Of a stretch of DNA of 64,000 nucleotides, positions 41,950 through 49,563 are shown one piece after another. The DNA is from Micromonospora arborensis. Its GTDB lineage: Bacteria > Actinomycetota > Actinomycetes > Mycobacteriales > Micromonosporaceae. How positions within the stretch are numbered: position 1 is the first letter of the stretch; every line of letters starts with the position of its first letter. Position numbers and translations under genes: made by a program. The notes beneath the pieces are model-generated. The model searched no databases, was not told the DNA's origin, and saw only the letters and a list, made by a program, of their open reading frames with translations. The stretch lies in assembly GCF_003205615.1 (NCBI RefSeq), contig NZ_PYBV01000063.1, positions 1 through 64,000 on the forward strand, in the 5' to 3' direction.

Positions 41950-43033
41950 CCAGCCGTTCGGCCAGCGCATTCTCTCCTGGACGGGTGGGCCGGCGAACCC
42001 CGACCGGTTCGTCGCACTGGGCGGGGTCCGGCTACCCGCCGAACCCGACCCCGCCGCCCTGCGGCACACCCTGGACGCGATCCTGGCCCGGCACCCCGTG
42101 CTGGGTGCGGGACCGGTCGGGCTGCGCACGGTCGACGACGTGTGGGCGGCGGCCTCCGCAGGCCGCTACCCGCCCGATGCGAAGTGCCTGCTCTGGGCGT
42201 ACCTGGCCGGTCGCGAGCTGCTGCTCGTCGCGCACCACAACGTGTCCGACCCATGGTCGATGCGGCTGCTGCTGCGCGAGGTGCTGAAGCCGGGGACCGG
42301 GCCGGCCCCCTCCTACCACGGCAGCACGTCGACCCCGGCACCCGAACGGGTCAACCGGTCCGTGCCGTTCTGGCGGGAGCTGCTCGCCGACGTACCGGCC
42401 CTGGCCCCGGGCGCCGACGACGACAAGGGCACGGCCGAGATCAGAACGCCGAGCGGCATCACCCAGCAGCAGGCGGCCGAGGTCGCCCGGGCCGTACGCA
42501 GCACCCCGTTCGTCGTCCTGCTCACCGCGTTCGCACAGGCCCTCGGCCCGCTCAGCCCGGGCGAGGCCGTCATCCCCGTACTGACGCACGGGCGGCAGCG
42601 CTCCGAATGGGACACCGTGGGGCTGTACATGAACGTGCTGCCGGTGCGGCTCGGCACGCCGACGGTGGGCGCGGTGCACCGTGCGTTCGCCGAGGCGTAC
42701 GCGCACGAGATCCCGTTCCCGGTGCTGCTGGACGCGGTGCCACAGACCGGCCCGCTGTTCGCCGACGGCGGGCCGGGCCTGGCCCAGTTCGAGGTGATCC
42801 AGGTGCCCGAGGGTGCCGGGATCGAGCCGCTGACGATTCCGCCGGGCCTCGGGCTGGGCGGGCCGCTGCTCCCCGTCAACGGGTTGGCGTTCTGGCTCGA
42901 GCCGGGGGCGGGCGGCGCCTACACCGCCTGCGTGCGCTACCGCCGCTCGCACCGGGGAGCCGACATGCAGGCCCTGGTCCGCCGATTCATCGACAGTTGG
43001 GAGGAGATCCGTGCAGACGCGCAGCGAGCTTGA
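41942..43033 (+). CDS. Condensation-like protein with degenerate active-site motif
   Basis: A 363-residue protein with a shortened condensation-domain pattern. AHHNVSDPWSMRLLL stands where HHxxxDG is expected: both His and the Asp are kept but the Gly is Pro. VILARHPVL-type and later NVLPVRL and PFPVLLDAV segments match the second half of C domains. It may be an acyltransferase variant or a structural partner of the first C protein. The GTG at 41942 sits eight bases after GGAGG. It overlaps the carrier gene by 23 bp. Confidence 0.72.
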   Translation: MDDQPFGQRILSWTGGPANPDRFVALGGVRLPAEPDPAALRHTLDAILARHPVLGAGPVGLRTVDDVWAAASAGRYPPDAKCLLWAYLAGRELLLVAHHNVSDPWSMRLLLREVLKPGTGPAPSYHGSTSTPAPERVNRSVPFWRELLADVPALAPGADDDKGTAEIRTPSGITQQQAAEVARAVRSTPFVVLLTAFAQALGPLSPGEAVIPVLTHGRQRSEWDTVGLYMNVLPVRLGTPTVGAVHRAFAEAYAHEIPFPVLLDAVPQTGPLFADGGPGLAQFEVIQVPEGAGIEPLTIPPGLGLGGPLLPVNGLAFWLEPGAGGAYTACVRYRRSHRGADMQALVRRFIDSWEEIRADAQRA

Positions 43034-43241
43034 GACGATGTTGACCCGGCTCTGGAGCGAGAAGTTGAACGTCACGCCGGTGGGTGTCGACGACGACTTC
43101 TTCGCCCTCGGCGGCGACTCACTGCTCGCCGCCGACCTGCTGATGGACCTCTACGACCAGCTCGGCGTCGAGGTCGATGCCGCGGTGCTGTTCCTCAAGC
43201 CGACCATCGCCGAGCTGGTCGACGAGGTGCTGGCCGCATGA
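43011..43241 (+). CDS. Free-standing peptidyl carrier protein
   Basis: A 76-residue carrier protein. FFALGGDSLLAADLL contains the Ser that takes the phosphopantetheine arm. Four helices are evident (LETMLTRLWSEKL, LLAADLLMDLYDQLG, AAVLFLKP, AELVDEVL). It should be loaded by the adenylation enzyme at 44440 and presented to the P450 and condensation proteins. It overlaps both neighbours. Confidence 0.95.
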   Translation: MQTRSELETMLTRLWSEKLNVTPVGVDDDFFALGGDSLLAADLLMDLYDQLGVEVDAAVLFLKPTIAELVDEVLAA

Positions 43242-44443
43242 GAACCCCGCCGTGTGGGCACACCCGCCCCCCGGACCGGATCGACCTCGCCGACCCCGAC
43301 CTGCACGGCGGCGACCCGCACGCGGCGTGGCGGACGCTGCGCCGCTGGGATCCCGTCAGCTGGCAGCCGGTACCGGACAGGTCGGGCTTCTGGGCGGTCA
43401 CCCGCCACTTGGACGTCAGAACCGTCCTGGCCGACCATGCCCGGTTCACCTCCACCGGTGGGGTGGTGCTCAGCATGCTCGGCCGGCCCGAACCGGCGCA
43501 GAACCAGCAGTTCGCGGCGAGCGACCCGCCGCGACACGGCCTCATCCGGGGGCCGCTGCAGCAGCAGATGACCGCACGTGCGGTGGCACGACACGAACCG
43601 GCCATCCGTTCCTTCGTACGGGAGCTGCTCGGCCCCGCCGACGGACTCGTGGACTTCGTCTCGCTCACCTCCGCCCTGCCGATGGCCTTCCTGGGGCCGC
43701 TGATGGGCATCCCGGCGGCGGACTGGCCCGACCTGGCCCGGTGGGTGTCCATGTCGGTGGCCGAACAGGACCCGGACGTCATGCTGCCGGGCGGGCCGTC
43801 GGCGACCCTCGACCGTGGGCATCGGGAACTGTTCGCGTACCTGCTCGACCTGGTGCTCTCGCACCGGCGGCGCCCGCGCGGCGACCTGGTGGACCTGCTG
43901 GGTGCCATGCCGCTGCGCGCCGGGGCGATCGTGGCCAACTGCTACAGCGTGCTGCTCGGCGGCAGCGCGGCCCTCCCGCACGTGCCCCGCGCGGTGCTGG
44001 CCGAGCTGATCCGCACCGGGCGCTACGAGGACTGGGCCCGGCGACCCGAGCGGATCGGCCGCGCGGTGGAGGAGGCGCTGCGGTTCAGCTCACCGGCCGG
44101 GCACTTCATGCGGCTGGCGACGAGCGACACCACCCTCGGCGGCGTACACGTCGCGGCGGGCGACGCCGTCGTGGTGTGGCTCGGGTCGGCGAACCGTGAC
44201 GAGTCCGTTTTCCGCGACCCCGACACCCTCGACCCGGACCGTCACCCGAACCGGCACCTGGCCTTCGGGGAGGGCCGGCACTACTGCCTGGGGGCGGCAG
44301 TCGCCAGGCTGACGTTGCGCGTCTTCTTCGAGGAACTCTTCGCCACCTTCGCGTCCTTCGAACCGGCGGCCGAAATCGAGCGCGTACGGTCGAACTGGCT
44401 GGGCGGGATCAAGCGGATGCCGATCCTGGCTGGCCGGCGGTGA
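43238..44443 (+). CDS. Cytochrome P450, probably acting on a carrier-bound substrate
   Basis: A 401-residue class I-type bacterial P450. The heme-binding motif FGEGRHYCLGAAVARL gives the Cys ligand. The ExxR motif is EEALR. In the I helix the usual AGxET(T) is replaced by LLGGSAALPH, so the acid-alcohol pair that delivers protons is missing; the reaction may use the substrate itself for this or may not be a plain hydroxylation. Its place between the carrier protein and the adenylation enzyme suggests a PCP-tethered amino acid as substrate (inference). It overlaps both neighbours by 4 bp. Confidence 0.93.
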   Translation: MRTPPCGHTRPPDRIDLADPDLHGGDPHAAWRTLRRWDPVSWQPVPDRSGFWAVTRHLDVRTVLADHARFTSTGGVVLSMLGRPEPAQNQQFAASDPPRHGLIRGPLQQQMTARAVARHEPAIRSFVRELLGPADGLVDFVSLTSALPMAFLGPLMGIPAADWPDLARWVSMSVAEQDPDVMLPGGPSATLDRGHRELFAYLLDLVLSHRRRPRGDLVDLLGAMPLRAGAIVANCYSVLLGGSAALPHVPRAVLAELIRTGRYEDWARRPERIGRAVEEALRFSSPAGHFMRLATSDTTLGGVHVAAGDAVVVWLGSANRDESVFRDPDTLDPDRHPNRHLAFGEGRHYCLGAAVARLTLRVFFEELFATFASFEPAAEIERVRSNWLGGIKRMPILAGRR

Positions 44444-45741
44444 TCCCCGAGGCGCTGGCCGCCCAACTGCGCGCGCGCCGGGACACGCTGGCCGTGGTGG
44501 ATCCCGAGCAGTCCCTGACGTACGCCGACCTGGACGGCTTGAGCGGTGCGGTCGCCGCCCATCTCGCGCAGCGGGGGGTGGCCGTCGGCGATCCGGTCAT
44601 CGTGCACACCCGGCTGTCGGGCTGGGCCATCGTGGCGATGCTCGGCGTGCTGCGGGCGGGAGCGCGCTACGTCCCCATCGACGCGGCGTTCCCGGCGGCC
44701 CGCCGAGAGTTGATGGCCGCCGGCAGCGGCGCTCGCGTGACGCTCACCGAGGAACTGCTGGCGACATTGCGTCCGACCCGCTTCGACTGGCAGGACGGAC
44801 CGGACGCGTACACGCTGTTCACCAGCGGCTCGACCGGCGTGCCGAAGGCGGTCACGGTGTCGCGGGCGGCCCTGAGCTATTCCACCGGCGCCCGGCTGGA
44901 GTACTACGGTCGCCCACCCGAGCGGTTTCTGCTGTGCTCGTCGATCTCCTTCGACAGCTCGGTGGCAGGCATCTACTGGACGCTGTGCACCGGAGGCACC
45001 CTGGTCATCCCGACCGACCGACCGTTCGACGTGCGGGCGATCGTCCGGACCGGCGCCGTGCACCGGCCCACCCACACGCTGATGGTGCCATCCCTCTACC
45101 GCCTCATGCTGCGTTCGCCGGTGCCCAGCCTGACAACCGTGATCGTGGCCGGGGAGAGCTGCCCGCCCGGCCTGGTCGACCTGCACCACGATCGGATGCC
45201 TGACGCGACGCTCTACAACGAGTACGGCCCCACCGAGTGCACCGTCTGGAGCACGGTGCACAGGTGCGCGGTGGGGGAGGACCCGGTGCCGATCGGCCGT
45301 CCGATCCCCGGCACGACGGTCTCGATCAGCGATGGTGAGCTGTGCATCTCCTCGCCTGGGGTGGTGTCCGGGGGGCCGGTGTACCGCACCGGCGACCGGG
45401 TCAGCATGGGCGACGACGGCCTGCTGCGGTACCACGGACGCGTTGACGAGCAGCTTAAAATTGGTGGGATGCGTATCGAGCCGGCCGAGATCGAGCACGC
45501 CCTGATGGCCCACCCGGCGGTGCTTCTCGCCGGCGTCGCCGTCCCCTACCGGAGCGTCGCGTACGTCGTCTGCAGCGAGCCGGTGGAGCAGAAGGCCCTG
45601 CGCGCACACCTGCTCGACCGGCTGCCCGCCGTGGCCGTGCCCACCGTGTTCGAGCGGGTGGAGTCCCTGTCCACTCTGCCCAACGGCAAACTCGACAGGC
45701 GTGCCCTGAGCCGGTCCGACCACGTTCGACATGACGGCTGA
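44440..45741 (+). CDS. Stand-alone NRPS adenylation enzyme
   Basis: A 433-residue A domain. The core motifs are complete: TLFTSGSTGVPKAV (A3), YNEYGPTE (A5), YRTGDRV (A7), GRVDEQLKIGGMRIEPAEIE (A8) and NGKLDR (A10) with the catalytic Lys. In the specificity pocket the A4 region reads SFDSSVAG, so the anchoring Asp for an alpha-amino group is present; E, V and W occupy later pocket positions around NEYGPTECTVW. I cannot name the amino acid with confidence. It should load the adjacent carrier protein. The GTG overlaps the P450 stop. Confidence 0.93.
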   Translation: MIPEALAAQLRARRDTLAVVDPEQSLTYADLDGLSGAVAAHLAQRGVAVGDPVIVHTRLSGWAIVAMLGVLRAGARYVPIDAAFPAARRELMAAGSGARVTLTEELLATLRPTRFDWQDGPDAYTLFTSGSTGVPKAVTVSRAALSYSTGARLEYYGRPPERFLLCSSISFDSSVAGIYWTLCTGGTLVIPTDRPFDVRAIVRTGAVHRPTHTLMVPSLYRLMLRSPVPSLTTVIVAGESCPPGLVDLHHDRMPDATLYNEYGPTECTVWSTVHRCAVGEDPVPIGRPIPGTTVSISDGELCISSPGVVSGGPVYRTGDRVSMGDDGLLRYHGRVDEQLKIGGMRIEPAEIEHALMAHPAVLLAGVAVPYRSVAYVVCSEPVEQKALRAHLLDRLPAVAVPTVFERVESLSTLPNGKLDRRALSRSDHVRHDG

Positions 45742-47194
45742 GCCGCGCGCGTGCACGGCGCGTTTCCCCGTGACCGCCGCCTACGCGGGCACCGCCCGGA
45801 TCGACGAGCTGCGCGCCACCGAGTACCGGCACCTCGACCGCGACGGTGGGGTCTACCTCGACTACACGGGCGCCGGGGTGGCCGCCCGAGCGCAGATCAT
45901 CGCCCATCACGACCGGTTGCTCGCGGGTCTGTACAGCAACCCGCACTCGGAGAACCTCACCTCCGAGGCGGCCGGCGGGCTGGTCGAGTCGGCCCGGCGG
46001 GCGGTGCTCGACTTCTTCCGCGCCGACCCCGGCGAGTACGCGGTCGTCTTCACGCCCAACGCCAGTGGCGCTTGCCGCCTGGTGGGCGAGGCGTACGGCT
46101 TCGGCCGGGGCCGTCCGCTCGTGCTGACCTGGGACAACCACAACTCCGTCAACGGCATCCGGGAGTACGCCCGCGCGGCCCGCTCGCCGGTCCGCTACGT
46201 GCCGCCCGCCGGGCCCGACCTGCGGGTGGCCGAAGCCGACGTGCTAGCCGCGCTGGCCGCGCGTGCAGGCCGTCCCTGGTCGCGGCGGTCGGGCCCCGTG
46301 GGGCTCTTCGCGTACCCGGCGCAGAGCAACTTCACCGGTGTGCAGCATCCGCTCGACTGGGTGGACCTGGCCCACCAGCACGGGTACGACGTGCTGCTCG
46401 ACGCCGCGGCGTTCGCCCCGACGAACCAGCTGGACCTGAGCGTCGTGCGGCCGGATTTCGTCTGCCTGAGCTGGTACAAGCTGTTCGGCTACCCCACCGG
46501 CGTAGGGGCGCTGCTCGCCCGGCGTGCCGCGCTGAGCCGGCTGCGTCGCCCCTGGTTCGCGGGTGGCACCATCCGGGCGGTCAGTGTGCAGGGTGACTGG
46601 CATCAGCCGATGGGGGACGAGACGGGGTTCGAGGACGGCACGCTCAACTTCCTCAGCATCCCCGACGTGGAGTTCGGGCTGCGCTGGCTCGACTCGATCG
46701 GCGTGGACCTCATCCACACCCGGGTCGGCCTGCTCACCGGCTGGCTGCTGGAGCGGCTGACCGCGTTGCGGCACCGCAACGGCCAGCCACTGGTCCGGAT
46801 CTACGGGCCGTCGACGGGCGACGCCCGGGGTGGCACCGTGGCGTTCAACTTCTGCTACCCGGACGGCACGCTCGTCGACGAGCGGCTGGTCGCGTACGAA
46901 ACCTCGGCGGCCGGGTTCGCCCTACGAACCGGTTGCTTCTGCAATCCGGGCTCGGCCGAGGCCGCCTTCGGGATCAACCCCGGACTGCTGCGCGGTACGA
47001 ACCTCGCGTACGTCGGGACGATCGACCAGCATCTCGCCGCGCTGGGGCTACCGACCGGCGGCGCCGTACGCGTCTCCTTCGGTCTGGCCTCCACCGCGGC
47101 GGACGCGGAACGCTTCCTGGCCTTCATCGAGTCGACCTACCTGGACCGTGACGGTCCCGCAGACGTGCGGCTGGCACCACGGATCCGTTGCTGA
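45731..47194 (+). CDS. MoCo-sulfurase/cysteine-desulfurase-like PLP enzyme
   Basis: A 487-residue class V aminotransferase-fold protein. SWYKLFGYPTGVGALL holds the PLP Lys in the form typical of molybdenum-cofactor sulfurases. FALRTGCFCNPGSAE carries the Cys that in these enzymes takes the persulfide. GGVYLDYTGAG and YSNPHSENLTSEAA are family motifs near the start. It probably mobilises sulfur from cysteine, and its 11-bp overlap with the adenylation gene puts it in the same pathway. The C-terminal MOSC domain of eukaryotic sulfurases is absent. It is the last gene of the operon. Confidence 0.88.
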   Translation: MTAEPRACTARFPVTAAYAGTARIDELRATEYRHLDRDGGVYLDYTGAGVAARAQIIAHHDRLLAGLYSNPHSENLTSEAAGGLVESARRAVLDFFRADPGEYAVVFTPNASGACRLVGEAYGFGRGRPLVLTWDNHNSVNGIREYARAARSPVRYVPPAGPDLRVAEADVLAALAARAGRPWSRRSGPVGLFAYPAQSNFTGVQHPLDWVDLAHQHGYDVLLDAAAFAPTNQLDLSVVRPDFVCLSWYKLFGYPTGVGALLARRAALSRLRRPWFAGGTIRAVSVQGDWHQPMGDETGFEDGTLNFLSIPDVEFGLRWLDSIGVDLIHTRVGLLTGWLLERLTALRHRNGQPLVRIYGPSTGDARGGTVAFNFCYPDGTLVDERLVAYETSAAGFALRTGCFCNPGSAEAAFGINPGLLRGTNLAYVGTIDQHLAALGLPTGGAVRVSFGLASTAADAERFLAFIESTYLDRDGPADVRLAPRIRC

Positions 47195-47234
47195 GGTGCG
47201 CGCGGGCCGCTGCGGCCCACGACCGAGGTGCGCG

Positions 47235-47810
47235 TCAGTCGACTGCAGCCCGCCACACCCAGGATGTGCGCCTCGCCCGGCCGGGCAGCTCGACCCGGCC
47301 GGTCATCCAGAGCAGCACGTCGGGTGCGGGGCCCTCCGGGGCGTCCGGGAAGAGCCGGCGCAGCACCACCGTGCTCAACCGCTGCGGCGGGCGCCACGGC
47401 ACGCCGAGACCGACGGTGATGTCGTACGTGTGCAGCAGGGTCTCCGCCACCCCCATCGCGGCGAAGCCGGCCGGGTCGCAGGGGCCCCAGTGCCAGGCCC
47501 GCGCGTCCGACCCGGTGGTGTCGACCGCGGCGGCGAGCAGCCCGGCGCACGCGCGCATCACGGCGAGCACCTGCGCCGGGTTCGCGGTGGGGGAGACCCG
47601 CAGGTCGTACGGCAGGTAAGCGTCCTGCGGGAGGCCGGTGACCTGGCCGGCGTACCCGAGCAGGTCGTGCGCGACGTGCGCCGCGGTGGTCCAGCAGCTC
47701 CAGGTCAGAGTGCCGGCGGGCACCGACCAGTCGCGCTCCCGGTGCGGGAGCAGCACCTGGGTCATCTCGTCGGCCGCCTGGAGCAGGTCGGCGCCGGTCG
47801 CCGCTGACAT
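47235..47810 (-). CDS. Mycothiol-dependent maleylpyruvate isomerase-like (DinB-fold) protein
   Basis: A 191-residue protein of the MDMPI/DinB four-helix fold, actinobacterial enzymes that often use mycothiol. WTTAAHVAHDLLGYAG and MGVAETLLHTYDIT supply the His and Asp/Glu metal ligands. It probably acts as a thiol-dependent isomerase or transferase; the substrate is unknown. GGGAGGG lies upstream of the ATG at 47810. It is 44 bp downstream of the next gene on the same strand and convergent with the PLP-enzyme gene. Confidence 0.8.
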   Translation of the reverse strand: MSAATGADLLQAADEMTQVLLPHRERDWSVPAGTLTWSCWTTAAHVAHDLLGYAGQVTGLPQDAYLPYDLRVSPTANPAQVLAVMRACAGLLAAAVDTTGSDARAWHWGPCDPAGFAAMGVAETLLHTYDITVGLGVPWRPPQRLSTVVLRRLFPDAPEGPAPDVLLWMTGRVELPGRARRTSWVWRAAVD

Positions 47811-47854
47811 CCGTCGACCCTCCCAGTGCGAACCGGGTGGCGCAACTGAGATCG

Positions 47855-48361
47855 TCAGCCAGCCACCGAGGGGTGCGAGTCGAGGCGAGCGGTCGAACCC
47901 GCCGCCAGAGCCTGCTCGACATGCTGGACGCCCGCGCGGACAAGGTCGCCGTACTGGTCGGCCGGCAACTGCTCGGCGAGGCTCCGAGCGGTCGCCAGGT
48001 GCGCCCCGGCCACTGTCGTGTTGCGCAGCCGTCGGTGCACGTCGGCCAGGTTCAGGTGCAGCGACGGCAGGAAGCCCTGCACCTGGAGGGCGTGATGGTA
48101 TTGCTGGGCACGGTCGTCGGTCAGGTCGGTGACGGCGGCCAGGGCGCGTTCGTCCCACCGCAGTTCGGCCTCGGTGGTGTCCTGCAGGTCGGCGAGGTGG
48201 TGGGCGAGGGTGCAGCGGTGCAGGGCGTCACCGGTGGGGCCGATCTCGTCCCACAGTGCGGTGAGCAGCTCGCGGGCCTGGCCCGGTGAACCGGAGTGGC
48301 CGAGCTGCACCGCTTCGATGATGCGCGTCATGGTGGGGTCGGGTGTGGGCTGGTCGTCCAT
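47855..48361 (-). CDS. TPR-like helical hypothetical protein
   Basis: A 168-residue all-helical protein with tetratricopeptide-like spacing: GSPGQARELLTALWDEIG, DALHRCTLAHHLADLQ, LRWDERALAAVTDL, FLPSLHLNLADVHRRLRNTTVAGAHLATARSLAEQL. No signal peptide or membrane helix is seen. Similar short TPR proteins occur widely in actinobacteria with unknown roles. It may share a transcript with the MDMPI-like gene downstream. Confidence 0.7.
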   Translation of the reverse strand: MDDQPTPDPTMTRIIEAVQLGHSGSPGQARELLTALWDEIGPTGDALHRCTLAHHLADLQDTTEAELRWDERALAAVTDLTDDRAQQYHHALQVQGFLPSLHLNLADVHRRLRNTTVAGAHLATARSLAEQLPADQYGDLVRAGVQHVEQALAAGSTARLDSHPSVAG

Positions 48362-48400
48362 GTCGCCGATGCTCGGCCCTCAACCGGGTCGAGGGTCAAA

Positions 48401-48784
48401 TCACTGCGGCTGCCCGGCGGCGGCGAGCCCGACGAGGTGTCCTTCGGGGTCGGTGAAAAAGCCGACCACCAGGGTCTCGTCGCGGTTGGGGTGCGGTCCT
48501 GACACGCGGGTGCCGCCGAGGCGCTCGGCCTGCCGCAGCGCCGCCTCCACGTCGGGCACGCCGACGTAGAACAGTGTCCGGTGCGGGTAACCCGCGCCTC
48601 CGCCCACGCCGCCCGGGATTCCGCCGTCGTGGGGGTGGACGAACCCGTAGGTGCCCGGCGCCGAGACGGCTTCGGCGGTGGCGTCCCCCACGTCGAACTG
48701 CCAGTCGAAGAGTTCGCTGTAGTAGGAGCGCAACCGCTGCGGGTCGGTCCCGATGATCTCGAAATGCACCACTGGCATCCCCAT
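48401..48784 (-). CDS. VOC-family (glyoxalase/dioxygenase-fold) protein
   Basis: A 127-residue vicinal-oxygen-chelate protein. VVHFEIIGTDPQRLRSYYSELFDW begins the first betaalphabetabetabeta unit, and TLFYVGVPDVEAALRQAERLGG followed by VGFFTDPEGHLVGLA forms the second. A His, a Glu-like position and the late acidic residues fit a metal site. The substrate is unknown. GGGAGAG precedes the ATG at 48784. It is divergent from the HxlR regulator, with a perfect palindrome between them. Confidence 0.86.
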   Translation of the reverse strand: MGMPVVHFEIIGTDPQRLRSYYSELFDWQFDVGDATAEAVSAPGTYGFVHPHDGGIPGGVGGGAGYPHRTLFYVGVPDVEAALRQAERLGGTRVSGPHPNRDETLVVGFFTDPEGHLVGLAAAGQPQ

Positions 48785-48824
48785 GGATCTCTCCCTGTCT
48801 CTATTTCGCCAGACCGTAACGCCA

Positions 48825-48845
48825 GTGGTTGTTAAAAACAACCAC
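48825..48845. promoter_or_regulatory. Perfect palindromic operator between VOC and HxlR genes
   Basis: GTGGTTGTT (48825-48833) and AACAACCAC (48837-48845) flank AAA, a 9-bp perfect inverted repeat. It is in the 107-bp divergent gap and is the obvious binding site for the HxlR regulator at 48892. Confidence 0.75.
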
Positions 48846-48891
48846 ACGGTAGTGTTCAACGTCCAGAGTCGAGTGGGAAAGGGAGCCCTGC

Positions 48892-49563
48892 ATGCCGACC
48901 AGCCGCACCTACGGCGACGCCTGCGCGATCGCTCGCGCCCTCGACGTCGTCGGGGAACGCTGGGCGCTGCTCGTCGTCCGTGAACTGCTCCTCGGCCCGC
49001 AGCGCTTCTCCGACCTGCGCCGGGCACTGCCCGGCGTCAGCTCCAACATGCTCACCGACCGGCTGCGCGAGCTGGAGAGCCACGGCGTGGTACGCCAGCG
49101 CCGACTGCCGCCCCCCGCGGCCTCGACGGTGTACGACCTCACCGCGTCCGGCCGCGAACTGGAGCCGATCGTGCTGGCCCTCGGCGGCTGGGGCCTACGC
49201 GTACCCCTGCCGCCGGCGCCGGTCCACCTGAGCGCGACCTCGGTGTTGCTGTTCCTGCGCGGTTCACGGCACCCGAGCCCGCAGGCGCCGCCGGCCACCT
49301 ACCGGTTCGAGCTCGACAACCGGGTGTGGACCGTCCGCACCCGGGATGGCCAGGTCCACGTCGAGGCCGGCGAACCGGCCGACCCCGACGCCGGCCTACG
49401 CACCGACCCTTCGACGCTCAACTCTCTGCTCGACGGCTCCATCTCACTGGCCACCGCTCGCACCACCGGCGCGGTCGTCGTCAGCGGAGACGACGCTGCG
49501 CTGCGTCGACTCCTCGAAACGAGGGCTGGGGACCGTCGGTCTGGTGCTCGGGTCGGTGCGTAG
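48892..49563 (+). CDS. HxlR-type regulator with SCP2-like C-terminal domain
   Basis: A 223-residue protein. The N-terminal winged helix (ACAIARALDVVGERWALLVVRELLLGPQRFSDLRR, NMLTDRLRELESHGVV) is HxlR-type. The C-terminal half (about 115-215) resembles an SCP2 sterol-carrier-like ligand domain (LDNRVWTVRTRDGQVHVEAGEPADPDA, then STLNSLLDGSISLATA). It probably senses a small hydrophobic ligand and represses the divergent VOC gene through the palindrome at 48825. Its last 120 bp overlap the end of the monooxygenase gene on the other strand. Confidence 0.9.
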   Translation: MPTSRTYGDACAIARALDVVGERWALLVVRELLLGPQRFSDLRRALPGVSSNMLTDRLRELESHGVVRQRRLPPPAASTVYDLTASGRELEPIVLALGGWGLRVPLPPAPVHLSATSVLLFLRGSRHPSPQAPPATYRFELDNRVWTVRTRDGQVHVEAGEPADPDAGLRTDPSTLNSLLDGSISLATARTTGAVVVSGDDAALRRLLETRAGDRRSGARVGA

